Assembly: GCA_030524705.1 (NCBI GenBank)
Contig: JAUNGD010000014.1
Span: 1 to 62,901, forward strand
Source of the DNA: Lachnospiraceae bacterium
GTDB taxonomy: Bacteria; Bacillota; Clostridia; Lachnospirales; Lachnospiraceae
Direction: 5' to 3'
Length of the DNA stretch: 62,901 nt
Below the pieces are notes generated by a model. It had not been told where the DNA came from. It did not search any database and saw only the letters and a list, made by a program, of their open reading frames with translations. Below are positions 1 to 8,064 of this stretch, one piece after another; position 1 is the first letter of the stretch, and each line of letters opens with the position of its first letter. Made by a program: the position numbers and the translations under genes.

Positions 1-132
1 ACCTACTGTGCTCATCCAGTTTGTCTCGTAGGCCTCTTTCATGTATTCCAACTCAGGGCCGTGCATCGTTGGGCTGGCGAGCCAGATTTTACTGGGACTT
101 GATTTTAAATTATGATTCTCTGGTATAAACAT
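1..132 (-). CDS. DegT/DnrJ/EryC1/StrS-type PLP aminotransferase, N-terminal fragment (runs off window)
   Basis: Forty-four codons read from an ATG at 132 to the window edge. They contain IWLASPTMHGPELEYMKEAY followed by ETNWMSTVG, the typical opening of sugar aminotransferases of the PglE/DegT class (KIWLSSPxMxGxE..Y..EAfdTNW). A GGGAG ribosome site lies about 10 nt upstream. The family transfers an amino group to a UDP-4-keto-6-deoxy sugar. It follows the 4,6-dehydratase at 920-3001 on the same strand, which fits a UDP-bacillosamine-like pathway, although 788 bp and an antisense toxin-antitoxin module separate them. Only the N-terminus is seen, so the PLP lysine cannot be checked. Confidence 0.8.
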   Translation of the reverse strand, partial: MFIPENHNLKSSPSKIWLASPTMHGPELEYMKEAYETNWMSTVG

Positions 133-302
133 GTCTCTTTTTCTCCCTGTGGTTATTGTGTGTCTATATTCATCTACATAGACTTCCATTTTGCTGCAAA
201 AGATCCATACGGCTGTAGTCTCCTCATAATTTATATATCTTTCTTCTCATTCAACTTACAGTCTGGACACCGTCGATATGTGTGTATTACGTATTTAACA
301 CA
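133..302. other. intergenic stretch before the toxin-antitoxin promoter
   Basis: AT-rich. On the minus strand the aminotransferase frame stays open for about 35 codons upstream of its chosen start but shows no family similarity there. Near 281-302 there is an imperfect dyad (TGTGT about 12 nt from ACACA) immediately before the -35 box. It could be an autoregulatory operator for the DinJ/YafQ complex, but the match is weak. Confidence 0.3.
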
Positions 303-330
303 TTGACGCCAAGCACATAAATGTTATAAT
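303..330 (+). promoter_or_regulatory. sigma-A promoter of the dinJ-yafQ module
   Basis: TTGACG at 303-308, a 16-bp spacer and TATAAT at 325-330. The ribosome site AAAGGAGGTG (339-348) comes directly after, leaving a very short leader before the ATG at 354. This gives the module its own transcription, opposite to the flanking polysaccharide genes. Confidence 0.75.
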
Positions 331-353
331 TCTAGCATAAAGGAGGTGCTTTT

Positions 354-635
354 ATGCCCAAAGTAAGTACAAATATTAATCTTGACGCAGATTTGAAAAA
401 AGACTGTCAGGAGCTTTTTTCAGATCTCGGTATGGATCTGACTACAGCTGTCACCATTTTCCTCAAACAGGCACGCCGTGTTCAGGGAATTCCCTTTTCA
501 ATTTCCCGTGAAAATCCGAACGCCGAAACAATTGCTGCTTTAAACGAATACGAAGAAATGAAGAATAACCCGGCAAAATGCAAACGGTATTCTTCTTTCA
601 AATCTGCCAGGAATGAGGTTTTAAACGATGCTTGA
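354..635 (+). CDS. dinJ: antitoxin of the RelB/DinJ family
   Basis: A 93-residue ribbon-helix-helix antitoxin. The N-terminus (VSTNINLDADLKKDCQELF) and the following GMDLTTAVTIFLKQARR are characteristic of DinJ/RelB, which bind their own promoter through the N-terminus and neutralise a RelE-fold RNase through the C-terminus. The start is set by AAAGGAGGTG 5 nt upstream. The end overlaps the toxin start by 8 nt, so the two are translationally coupled. The module lies on the opposite strand to the sugar operon around it and is probably a mobile insertion. Confidence 0.9.
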   Translation: MPKVSTNINLDADLKKDCQELFSDLGMDLTTAVTIFLKQARRVQGIPFSISRENPNAETIAALNEYEEMKNNPAKCKRYSSFKSARNEVLNDA

Positions 636-849
636 GATTGTTCTTTCCAATCGTTTCAAAAAAGATTTAAAGCTTGCTGCCGGAGAAGCCCTTCCCGATA
701 AAAACCGGGATCATGCGCTCTCCGGTGATTACGCGGGATTTCGTGAGTGTCACATCCAGCCGGATTGGTTGCTTGTCTATCGGATTGAAAATGAAGAGCT
801 TCTGTTATTTCTCTTTCGAACCGGTACTCATTCAGACTTATTTTCCTGA
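628..849 (+). CDS. yafQ: YafQ-family mRNA interferase toxin with internal deletion
   Basis: A 73-residue RelE-superfamily toxin; YafQ proteins are normally about 90 residues. The catalytic positions known from E. coli YafQ are all present: H29 (RDHAL), H42 (ECHIQ), D46-W47 (PDW), H68 and F72 (GTHSDLF). Aligned by eye with E. coli YafQ, the offset jumps from 2 residues at KDLKLA to 21 at RDHAL, so about 19 residues (an N-terminal helical segment) are missing between residues 17 and 18. The reading frame is intact. It may be an attenuated toxin or a naturally short form. It starts inside the antitoxin stop region and is followed by a strong terminator. Confidence 0.85.
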   Translation: MLEIVLSNRFKKDLKLAAGEALPDKNRDHALSGDYAGFRECHIQPDWLLVYRIENEELLLFLFRTGTHSDLFS

Positions 850-855
850 TTCTCA

Positions 856-882
856 AGAGAGGTCACAGTGGCCTCTCTTTTT
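856..882 (+). terminator. Rho-independent terminator of the toxin-antitoxin operon
   Basis: A 10-bp stem (AGAGAGGTCA pairing with TGGCCTCTCT, one G-T pair), a 3-nt loop and a run of five T. The T-run is only on the plus strand, so it ends dinJ-yafQ transcription before it collides with the dehydratase gene. Confidence 0.8.
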
Positions 883-919
883 GTCCCAATTATCTTGGCA
901 TCAAGGCTCATTATTCTCA

Positions 920-3001
920 CTAGCTAACGTGTTCTATTCTTTCAGATGGATTTTCACCAACCGGATGAAACGTTGAAACAATTTCCTCTACCATCTGCAC
1001 AATCTTGTCTGAATTTTCATAGCTCGCCTCAGCCAGGTTCTCCAGCTGTTTTAAAAACTCTGCCGTATCAAACGGGATCGGTTTCCCAATATGGATCAGC
1101 TCATTGTCGGTCTTCTTCATTCCCTCTTCTGCCATCAGCTTTTCTTCGAACAGCTTTTCGCCGGGCCTGAGACCAGAGTATGTCACCTGGATATCGACAT
1201 CCGGCTCATAACCGGACAATTTGATCAGGTTGCGCGCCAAAGTATCGATTTTGACAGGATCGCCCATATCCAGTACGAATATCTCACCGCCCCAGGCATA
1301 CGTACCTGCCTGCAGTACAAGACTGACCGCTTCCGGAATCGTCATAAAATAGCGCACGATATCAGGATGCGTCACAGTAACCGGCCCTCCTGCCTCGATC
1401 TGCTTTTTAAATAGCGGAATGACAGATCCATTACTTCCGAGAACATTTCCAAAACGTACTGCTACAAATTGTGTGCCCGTCCGATTCTTATTCTCTACGC
1501 TTTCGATCCGCAGTTTTGCTTCTCCTCCGTGTATTCTATCCACCGCCAGATGATCAATTGGATCATATACATGACCATCCGCCGTCTTATCCATATGGGC
1601 ATGAAGAAACGGCAGCAGATCCAGACGCCCAGCTTTACTGACTGCATCCATACTCTGGATGACCATTTCACAAAGTCTTTTACTTGCTCCCATAATGTTT
1701 GTCGGATTGACAGCCTTATCCGTACTGATCAAGACAAATCTCTGGGTTCCATACTTCATCGCGGCGTATGCAGTCTTATATGTACCGATCACATTATTTT
1801 TTATTGCTTCATTTGGACTGGTCTCCATCAGCGGTACATGCTTATGTGCAGCCGCATGGTAGACAATATCCGGTCTGTACTGTTCAAACACTTTGTCAAT
1901 CCTTCTGCTGTCACGTACAGAACCGATCAGCACCGCCAGATTCAGATTCTTATATTTTCTTTTTAGCTCCTGCTCAATGTCATACGCATTGTTTTCATAA
2001 ATATCAAAAATGATTAACTGCTTAGGATCATGTCCTGCGATCTGCCGGCAAAGTTCACTGCCAATAGACCCTCCCCCGCCTGTGACCAGAATAGTTTTTC
2101 CGCTGATATATTGAAAAATTTCTTCCATATTGACCTTGATGGGGTCCCTTCCAAGCAGATCCTCCACAGCAACTGCCTTCATCTGGCCCAGAGAAACATC
2201 CCCCTTTGCCAACTGATATACTCCCGGAAGGCTTTTTAATTCGCATCGGGTCTCCTTACAGATATTCAGGATGTCCCTTTTATCCTGGGCAGAGGCTGTC
2301 GGAATCGCAAACAGGATCTGATCAATATTGTATTTCTGGACAGCCTCCATAATGCTGTCCCGTCCGCCCACAATGGGAATCCCCTCAATAAAACGGCCCC
2401 ATTTGTTTGAGTTGTCATCTATTACACAACAGGGCTTTGCTGTCAGCTCTTTAGATCCCTTCAGCTCTTTCAAAATAACCTGTCCTGCAGCACCGGCGCC
2501 AATGACCATAACATTATGAGAATTTTTAGCGTTTTGTTCCCGGCTCACACGCATCAATGTGATATAACGGTAAGAAAACCGCACACCAGTAACCAGGATA
2601 AACTGTATAACTGCTCCAATTATGTAATAAGAGGCCGGCATCCGGCTAAAAAGGATCGTAATTCCTACAGTATGGAAAAGAGCCGTTATGACAGACGCTG
2701 CAAATATCCGGTTCAATTCGCTGAAGCTTGCAAATCTCCACAGGCTGTTATATAAACGGAGCCTGTAAAAAACAAGTAAAACTACTATCGTATAGATTGG
2801 TACAAAGGTTAAAAAGGCATTGAAGTATTCAGAGGGAATATGCGAAAATCGCAGGTCAAACCGCAACCACAGTCCTAAAAAATAGGAACCATTTACTGCA
2901 ATGATGTCATATATGATGAGATAAAATGCGATCACTTTCCAGTGTTCGATCTGTCTCTTTTTCGTTGGTATTCCGCTGTTCGCAGATGTACGGTCCTTCA
3001 T
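920..3001 (-). CDS. membrane UDP-N-acetylhexosamine 4,6-dehydratase (PglF/CapD family)
   Basis: 693 residues. About four membrane segments occupy roughly residues 22-150, followed by a first Rossmann domain (VIGAGAAG near 165) and a C-terminal extended-SDR domain with VTGGGGSIGSE near 308, HAAAHKHVPLME, STDKAVNPTN and MGASKR, where methionine replaces the usual SDR tyrosine as in this family. Such enzymes convert UDP-GlcNAc to the 4-keto-6-deoxy sugar for capsule or protein glycans. It is the seventh gene of the polysaccharide operon, with ribosome site GTGAGG just before the ATG. The aminotransferase at 1-132 would act next. Confidence 0.92.
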   Translation of the reverse strand: MKDRTSANSGIPTKKRQIEHWKVIAFYLIIYDIIAVNGSYFLGLWLRFDLRFSHIPSEYFNAFLTFVPIYTIVVLLVFYRLRLYNSLWRFASFSELNRIFAASVITALFHTVGITILFSRMPASYYIIGAVIQFILVTGVRFSYRYITLMRVSREQNAKNSHNVMVIGAGAAGQVILKELKGSKELTAKPCCVIDDNSNKWGRFIEGIPIVGGRDSIMEAVQKYNIDQILFAIPTASAQDKRDILNICKETRCELKSLPGVYQLAKGDVSLGQMKAVAVEDLLGRDPIKVNMEEIFQYISGKTILVTGGGGSIGSELCRQIAGHDPKQLIIFDIYENNAYDIEQELKRKYKNLNLAVLIGSVRDSRRIDKVFEQYRPDIVYHAAAHKHVPLMETSPNEAIKNNVIGTYKTAYAAMKYGTQRFVLISTDKAVNPTNIMGASKRLCEMVIQSMDAVSKAGRLDLLPFLHAHMDKTADGHVYDPIDHLAVDRIHGGEAKLRIESVENKNRTGTQFVAVRFGNVLGSNGSVIPLFKKQIEAGGPVTVTHPDIVRYFMTIPEAVSLVLQAGTYAWGGEIFVLDMGDPVKIDTLARNLIKLSGYEPDVDIQVTYSGLRPGEKLFEEKLMAEEGMKKTDNELIHIGKPIPFDTAEFLKQLENLAEASYENSDKIVQMVEEIVSTFHPVGENPSERIEHVS

Positions 3002-3086
3002 TTCATCCTCACTTTTACTCTGTGCAGGCTTTAAAATAAATTCCGCCTACAGATTTATCATTCTGACAAGCTCCAAAAACAGGTAT

Positions 3087-3854
3087 TTATTCATTTTCCA
3101 TACTGTTTTCTACTGTCGTATTATTTCTCCCCACAACAACATAGACATCTATCTCCTCCGGCAGCTTTTCTCCTTCTCCCGGTTCAATCCCGTTCTCCAC
3201 TTTCCCCACTTTTGTCTCGGAATTTGAAAATTGATGCTGCAGCCCCTCTACCTTGGCAGATTGCTCTGCATAAATGACCGTATGATCTTCTATCTCTCCT
3301 GTATAGCTTGCAGACACCACATGGCGGTATCCAAGCTTTTGCAGCTGTTCCTTCCAGGCCCCTGCGACTCCGGGCTTTTTTGTACCATTCAGCACCAGGA
3401 TTGTCTGCATCTTCTCGGAGGATGAAATTGTATATTCCTTCTCCCGGGTCGTTTCTGACTCCTTCTCCGAATCGCTTTCCAAGGTCTCCGGCTCATCAGT
3501 CTCTTCAGGAGCACGTTCTGACTGGTCTTCTGTCTCCATCATTGCCTCATCCGATTTTTTTTCCGAATCAACAGCAGCATTCCTGGAGGATGCCGTTTTA
3601 TTGGGCATTGCGGGCTTTGTTTTCTCCCGCTTGGAGGTTTCCGTCTCAGTTTCGGTCTCCCTGACGCGTTCCGTCATGATATATTCTGTCTCATTTTCGG
3701 CCGCTTGCTTTGTCTGTTCCTTGTACATCTTCTGACGTTCCTTGGACATAAACACAAAGAAAACAAGGCATCCCAGCAAAAGCACAACAGCTACTATATA
3801 AAGAACCACAAAAAGCGGATTTCTTTCTGGCTTATAATCAGATCTCTTTGACAT
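3087..3854 (-). CDS. single-pass membrane protein with C-terminal LytR_C domain
   Basis: 255 residues from the ATG at 3854 (GAGAGGA 8 nt upstream). The frame is open further upstream, but that part would overlap the preceding gene and lacks a ribosome site. A short basic N-terminus leads to one membrane helix (about 14-36), a long Glu/Thr/Ser-rich linker (about 40-150) and a C-terminal domain with TILVLNGTKKPGVAGAWKEQ and VVVGRN, as in LytR_C (PF13399). That domain usually ends LCP ligases; here it is a separate protein three genes from an LCP ligase that lacks it, so the pair may act as split parts. Function is inferred from context. Confidence 0.7.
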   Translation of the reverse strand: MSKRSDYKPERNPLFVVLYIVAVVLLLGCLVFFVFMSKERQKMYKEQTKQAAENETEYIMTERVRETETETETSKREKTKPAMPNKTASSRNAAVDSEKKSDEAMMETEDQSERAPEETDEPETLESDSEKESETTREKEYTISSSEKMQTILVLNGTKKPGVAGAWKEQLQKLGYRHVVSASYTGEIEDHTVIYAEQSAKVEGLQHQFSNSETKVGKVENGIEPGEGEKLPEEIDVYVVVGRNNTTVENSMENE

Positions 3855-3967
3855 ATGACATGTCCTCTCATCGTTGATATCGTTTGTTTGGGCAGACAAA
3901 ACACACGCCGCAGCTACGACATATGCCCCGCTGCCCTGTTCCTGTACCAGCCGAATCAGATAATGGA

Positions 3968-4567
3968 TTATTTCTCCAAAATCGTGAACGGACCAAGGCA
4001 CGGAAACGTTACTGTGATCTCACCGGTCTCCGGATCGAAGTCCTCCTCATCAATTTCGATAAAGTAAACTTCTCCGGTCTTCGGATTGATCTGCATAATC
4101 AGCAGATTCTCTACATCCGCATCCTTTAATGCTTCTATCGTAAGTGTTACCTTTGCAGATACCACTTCTCCGTCCACATCGTATTCTACGGATGTCCCGT
4201 CTGTGATTACCAGATCTGCGAATTTTGTAATCGGCTCGTATACGGTCGGGTCAACTACATTTCCGCTCTCTGTTTTGATTTCTGCTGTCGTATCTACCTT
4301 CAGAGTTTCAAGAATTTCTTTCATGGTAATCTTGGTAGCTTCATCGTTTACCTTTGTAACTACCTCAGCAGCTTCCTTACTTTCATACTTTTCAGGATCT
4401 ACTTCTGTTACAACAATTTTCTTTCCCTCTGGGATAACAGCAGCAGTCTCAGCAGACACTTCTACCTGCTCTGTAGCAATCGTTGAGATACTCGGATTTG
4501 CAAAAGCAGTCATTGTCATCCCAATTGTCATAACACCGGCTACAAGCAGTGCAGTAAGCTTTTTCAT
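3968..4567 (-). CDS. secreted protein of unknown function in the polysaccharide operon
   Basis: 199 residues. Start ATG at 4567, set by GAAAGGAGGAGAG upstream. A signal peptide (MKKLTALLVAGVMTIGMTMT, then AFA cleavage) is followed by an acidic, beta-rich mature protein of about 175 residues with no cysteine-based or catalytic motif that I recognise. The C-terminal half (INPKTGEVYFIEIDEEDFD, then PETGEITVTFPCLGPFTILE) looks like a small beta domain. It lies between the LCP ligase and the LytR_C gene, so a cell-wall or envelope role is likely. Small hairpins upstream (4596-4615) may set its expression relative to the operon. Confidence 0.75.
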   Translation of the reverse strand: MKKLTALLVAGVMTIGMTMTAFANPSISTIATEQVEVSAETAAVIPEGKKIVVTEVDPEKYESKEAAEVVTKVNDEATKITMKEILETLKVDTTAEIKTESGNVVDPTVYEPITKFADLVITDGTSVEYDVDGEVVSAKVTLTIEALKDADVENLLIMQINPKTGEVYFIEIDEEDFDPETGEITVTFPCLGPFTILEK

Positions 4568-4595
4568 TGGCTCTCTCCTCCTTTCTGCCAAGATC

Positions 4596-4615
4596 GAAAT
4601 ACCAGATGGTATTTC
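4596..4615 (-). promoter_or_regulatory. intercistronic hairpin
   Basis: A 9-bp inverted repeat (GAAATACCA / TGGTATTTC) with almost no loop, between the LCP ligase and the secreted-protein gene. There is no T-run after it, so it is more likely an mRNA processing or stability element than a terminator. Confidence 0.45.
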
Positions 4616-4650
4616 ATTTATGTTTAAACTGTTAAAGCTTAAACCAAACC

Positions 4651-5715
4651 TCAGATTTCTTCATAAAACAGCTCTATGATTTTTTCCTGAAGCGCGGTTT
4701 CATCCACATAAAACTCATCATGAAGCTCTCCCTGGGCATCCTGTCCTTCAATAAGAGAAAAACTATTTTCATCAAAATTGATACGTTTTAACAAATTTGC
4801 CAGATTGATATATTTATTCTTTGTAATACTCGTCTGGAGGTATTTGTTCATCTTTTCAACCTTGTTCCAGGTATCGGATAAATCCTCTTCCAGGACTATT
4901 TTAAACTGCTCCACATATGCAGACATATAAGAGCGCTGACGCTCCATTCGTCCTTCATTGCTGAAGTCCTCTTCCGTATCACGACTTCTTAAATAGGCTT
5001 CAATATTCGTGTCGTCCAGCTTTACAGAAGCGCCCTTTTGAAACTCCGGATAGTTCTCTGCCAGATCGTCATTTGGCACGGTGACCATAACGCCTCCCAC
5101 CAGCTGATTGATATACGGCATGGAGGAACGGTTCGTTACCACGTACTCATTGATAGGAATATCACCCAGCAGCTTAGAGACGGCTTCTCTCAGATTTTCA
5201 CAGCTTACCTTTCCACCGTCACCATACGTATAAGCCAGTCCTAAATGACTGGTATATGTTCCCCTGTCTTTTCCGCTGACAGTATATCTGCGGATTTCTG
5301 TCATGGTGTCCCGGTTGATCGGCATAATCGTCATTCGCTGATTCTTCTTATCCAGAATCACCAGATTGATGCTATCTGCTCTGGGAGCGTCTGTGTAGCT
5401 GCCCATCGTTTCCAGGACTCCTTCTGAATCGACACCGGCATAAAGTACCGTTGTGATCAGGGAATTATACTGGTATTCCTTGCCATTGTATGTAATGCGC
5501 CGATATCCGCTCCCCATATCAATGGAATTGCCGGCTGTAATGTGGCGATTGCTCTGCTGAATCAATGCATTTCTCATCCACACTACCAATCCCAGCACAA
5601 AAATTACTCCCAGAACCGTAAAAAGAACCGTTTGTTTTTTATTATGGCGTATCCATCGACGTATCCGGTAAAGCCTGCTGTGTCGATAACGATGTTTTCT
5701 TTTACTTCTACTCAT
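4651..5715 (-). CDS. LytR-CpsA-Psr (LCP) family glycopolymer ligase
   Basis: 354 residues. A very basic cytoplasmic N-terminus (about 1-27), one membrane helix (about 29-47) and an extracellular LCP domain with RADSINLVILD, MPINRDTMTEI and LRSRDTEEDFSNEGRMERQR, carrying the Asp and Arg residues that bind polyprenyl pyrophosphate. LCP enzymes move capsule or teichoic acid chains from the lipid carrier to peptidoglycan. There is no LytR_C domain in this protein; one occurs separately at 3087-3854. Its position after the BY-kinase is usual for Gram-positive capsule operons. Confidence 0.92.
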   Translation of the reverse strand: MSRSKRKHRYRHSRLYRIRRWIRHNKKQTVLFTVLGVIFVLGLVVWMRNALIQQSNRHITAGNSIDMGSGYRRITYNGKEYQYNSLITTVLYAGVDSEGVLETMGSYTDAPRADSINLVILDKKNQRMTIMPINRDTMTEIRRYTVSGKDRGTYTSHLGLAYTYGDGGKVSCENLREAVSKLLGDIPINEYVVTNRSSMPYINQLVGGVMVTVPNDDLAENYPEFQKGASVKLDDTNIEAYLRSRDTEEDFSNEGRMERQRSYMSAYVEQFKIVLEEDLSDTWNKVEKMNKYLQTSITKNKYINLANLLKRINFDENSFSLIEGQDAQGELHDEFYVDETALQEKIIELFYEEI

Positions 5716-5748
5716 ACTGCAGTACCCTTTATGTAATAGGAACCCTTT

Positions 5749-6534
5749 TTATCTTTTTTTCCTATGCGTACTATTTGAGTTTTCTTGACCATAGCCATAG
5801 CCGTAACCATAGCCATAGCCGCCATATCCGTAACCGCCTTTTTCAGCTCCGACTTTATTCAATACGGCCCCAAGTACCTTGACTCCTGCATATTCCAGCT
5901 GCTTCTTCGCCTTAACAGCCTGGTCGCGCTCGGTAAGGCCGCTTTCTATTACCATGACTGTACCATCACAATGTCTCGCGATCAGAGTTCCGTCAATGAC
6001 AGGATTGACCGGAGGCGTGTCAACTATGACATAATCATAGTTCCCGCGTACATACGTAATCATTTTTTCAAACAGCGGCCCGGAGATCAGCTCACTGGGG
6101 TTTGGAGCCACAGCACCGGTAAAAACAATATCCATATAGGGATCATCTGTCTTATAAATAGCATCCAAAAGCGGTATATTGCCGCAGAGGAATTCAGTCA
6201 ACCCCTCTACCTTCTGTTCTATCTCATATCTTGAAAGAGTCGTTGAATTTCGTATATCGCAGTCCAGATACAGGGTTTTTTTGTGGAGAGAAGCCATGCT
6301 TTTCGCCAGTCGAAAGGCGATTGATGATTTTCCCTCATGGGAAACTGCACTGGTCACCGCAACAGTTTTCAGATCATATCCGCTGAGCTGTATGTTTCCC
6401 CGAAGAACATTGATTGCTTCCTTTGCCTGAAAAGGCAGTTCTGAAATCTTCGGAGTCACCTTTTGTCCCCCGTTTTTTCGCTGCTGCCAATACTGATTTT
6501 GTTCCATATGTATATTCTCTCTTTCTTTTATCAT
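5749..6534 (-). CDS. BY-kinase (CpsD/CapB-type tyrosine autokinase)
   Basis: 261 residues. A P-loop kinase with Walker A SHEGKSSIAF (near 65), Walker A' YLDCDIR and Walker B YVIVDTPP. The C-terminus is a Gly-Tyr ladder (GGYGYGGYGYGYGYGYG) with eight tyrosines, the autophosphorylation cluster of this family. It acts with the Wzz-like protein upstream as a split Wzc and is dephosphorylated by the PHP enzyme. Start: ATG at 6534 shares bases with the upstream stop (TAATG) and has GGGAG at a good distance; an ATG at 6507 is an alternative. The tyrosine tail is encoded by six-base repeats (about 5786-5845) that could vary in number. Confidence 0.93.
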   Translation of the reverse strand: MIKERENIHMEQNQYWQQRKNGGQKVTPKISELPFQAKEAINVLRGNIQLSGYDLKTVAVTSAVSHEGKSSIAFRLAKSMASLHKKTLYLDCDIRNSTTLSRYEIEQKVEGLTEFLCGNIPLLDAIYKTDDPYMDIVFTGAVAPNPSELISGPLFEKMITYVRGNYDYVIVDTPPVNPVIDGTLIARHCDGTVMVIESGLTERDQAVKAKKQLEYAGVKVLGAVLNKVGAEKGGYGYGGYGYGYGYGYGQENSNSTHRKKR

Positions 6535-7247
6535 TAATGCTCCCTGTAATACGGCACAGACGTCAGTACAGGAATATCGAGATATTTCATCACATCATCT
6601 TCTGTTTTCAACGTAGTATTCATCAGCATTGCCACAAGTAATACCGCGCATACCAGAACTGCGCCGATCATCGCACCCATCACAAGATATTTAAGCAGCC
6701 GGGGCGTTACGTTTTCCACGGCGTCTGCCTCGGAATAGTCAATAACCGTGGGTTCGCTGCTTCCGATGATCTGATAGATCTGCTTAACACTGATGTTCAG
6801 TAATGCATTTGCAATATTCCGGCTCAGCTCCAGGTCATCGCACGTAACCGATATCTCTATAATGTGTGTGGAATCCGGGTTGCTCACCGAGATCAGATTT
6901 CCAAGCTGTTTATAATCCAAATCCAGCTGAAGCTCTTCGATCACCCGCTTCAGGACAGTACGGCTCTTGATGATCTTGGCATAATCATCCGTCAGTGCAG
7001 CGCTTAACTGCAGATCCGAAAATGTAATCATCGAATCCGTGTTGGTAATATAGATCACAGCATCTGCCCTGTAAGAAGGGCGCATCAGAAACGTATGGTA
7101 GGCGCCGAATATCACCGCCCCGGCAAGCATTGCCAGAAAAATCTTTTTCCAGTTATGCAGCAGCATAAAAAAGACTTCTTTTAAATCGATCACATCGTCC
7201 TCATTTTGCAGCCGGATCGGCTGACTCTGTGTCTGTAAGTTTTCCAT
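6534..7247 (-). CDS. Wzz/YveK-type polysaccharide chain-length regulator and kinase activator
   Basis: 237 residues. Two membrane helices (about 36-56 and 180-205) flank an extracellular domain; the N-terminal IDLKEVFFMLLHNWKKIF and the proline-rich entry to the second helix (VTPRLLKYLVMGA) are typical. It anchors and activates the BY-kinase, whose start overlaps its stop, and controls chain length. AGGTGAG precedes the ATG. The phosphatase gene ends 4 bp upstream. Confidence 0.9.
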   Translation of the reverse strand: MENLQTQSQPIRLQNEDDVIDLKEVFFMLLHNWKKIFLAMLAGAVIFGAYHTFLMRPSYRADAVIYITNTDSMITFSDLQLSAALTDDYAKIIKSRTVLKRVIEELQLDLDYKQLGNLISVSNPDSTHIIEISVTCDDLELSRNIANALLNISVKQIYQIIGSSEPTVIDYSEADAVENVTPRLLKYLVMGAMIGAVLVCAVLLVAMLMNTTLKTEDDVMKYLDIPVLTSVPYYREH

Positions 7248-7251
7248 TTTC

Positions 7252-7977
7252 TCACCTGTCTTTTGCTCTTTTTATTATTTTATTTATATTGTCATAAAGG
7301 ATACGATCCCGTATCTCTTCATCCACATGCTCCAAAATCCACCGGTACGCATCATATACATGCAGCGGACGGAACTCCATCCCATGGCAGTCACTGCCAA
7401 GATAATCCACCAGCCCGTCCTTCACCATCTGCCGCCAGGGATTTTTGCGGAAAAGAGAATCTTTTTGTAAAAGCATGTCGAAATTCATCTGAAGAAGAAT
7501 CCCCTGCTCTCTGATCTGAAGCAGATGCTCCTGTTCTCTGAGGCAGGAATACCGCTCAAAGTGCGCCAGTATGGGGAAATATCCATGGCTCTGCAGGTCT
7601 CTGAGCCCGCTTCGCAGATAACTGTACGGACAATCCGGATCAAACTCTGTCAGAACATAGCGCGAACCGGCAAGGGTAAGAATCTCTCTTCGGTCTAATG
7701 CATCCGCCAGCTCCGTATAGTAGTAGCATTCCTGTCCGGGATAAAGCATGACGTCAATCCCCTGTATCCGGCACTGCCTGCGCAGCTCCACCACCGAATC
7801 ATAAACCTGGTCGGCATAGACCTTATACCTGCCCGGATGAAAGTGCGGGGTGACAATAATCTCTTTTATCTGCTGCCGGGCTGCTTCCCGCATTACCGAT
7901 AGCGCTTCTTCCATCGTCCCGGCTCCATCGTCAACTCCCGGCAGAATATGACAATGAATGTCGCATAATCCTGTCAT
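7252..7977 (-). CDS. PHP-family protein-tyrosine phosphatase (CpsB/CapC)
   Basis: 241 residues. Metal-binding motifs of the PHP fold are clear: DIHCHILPGVDDGA at the N-terminus, TPHFHPGRY, GQECYY, LAHFERY and GSDCHG. CpsB enzymes are manganese-dependent phosphatases that dephosphorylate the BY-kinase tail. It is the first gene of the polysaccharide operon; the leader of about 170 nt upstream contains an eight-base G run (8057-8064). AAAGG lies about 12 nt before the ATG. Confidence 0.92.
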   Translation of the reverse strand: MTGLCDIHCHILPGVDDGAGTMEEALSVMREAARQQIKEIIVTPHFHPGRYKVYADQVYDSVVELRRQCRIQGIDVMLYPGQECYYYTELADALDRREILTLAGSRYVLTEFDPDCPYSYLRSGLRDLQSHGYFPILAHFERYSCLREQEHLLQIREQGILLQMNFDMLLQKDSLFRKNPWRQMVKDGLVDYLGSDCHGMEFRPLHVYDAYRWILEHVDEEIRDRILYDNINKIIKRAKDR

Positions 7978-8050
7978 AAATCTGGCATTCCTTTCCAGCC
8001 AACAAAAACGGAGGGTTGCGCACTGTAATAACCTTCAAAAATCATTATCA

Positions 8051-8064
8051 CAAATACCCCCCCC
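8051..8064 (-). promoter_or_regulatory. eight-base G run upstream of the polysaccharide operon
   Basis: On the coding strand eight G (8064-8057) directly precede TATTTG (8056-8051), about 75 nt before the first start codon. No good -35 can be found 16-18 nt upstream of TATTTG, so it may lie in the leader rather than in a promoter. The flanks (AAAATAC before, TAT after) resemble those of the nine-G run at 60078-60086. Confidence 0.4.

Noticed and set aside
3855-4001. N-terminal extension of the LytR_C protein
   Set aside because: It would overlap the end of the secreted-protein gene and has no ribosome site; ATG 3854 has one.
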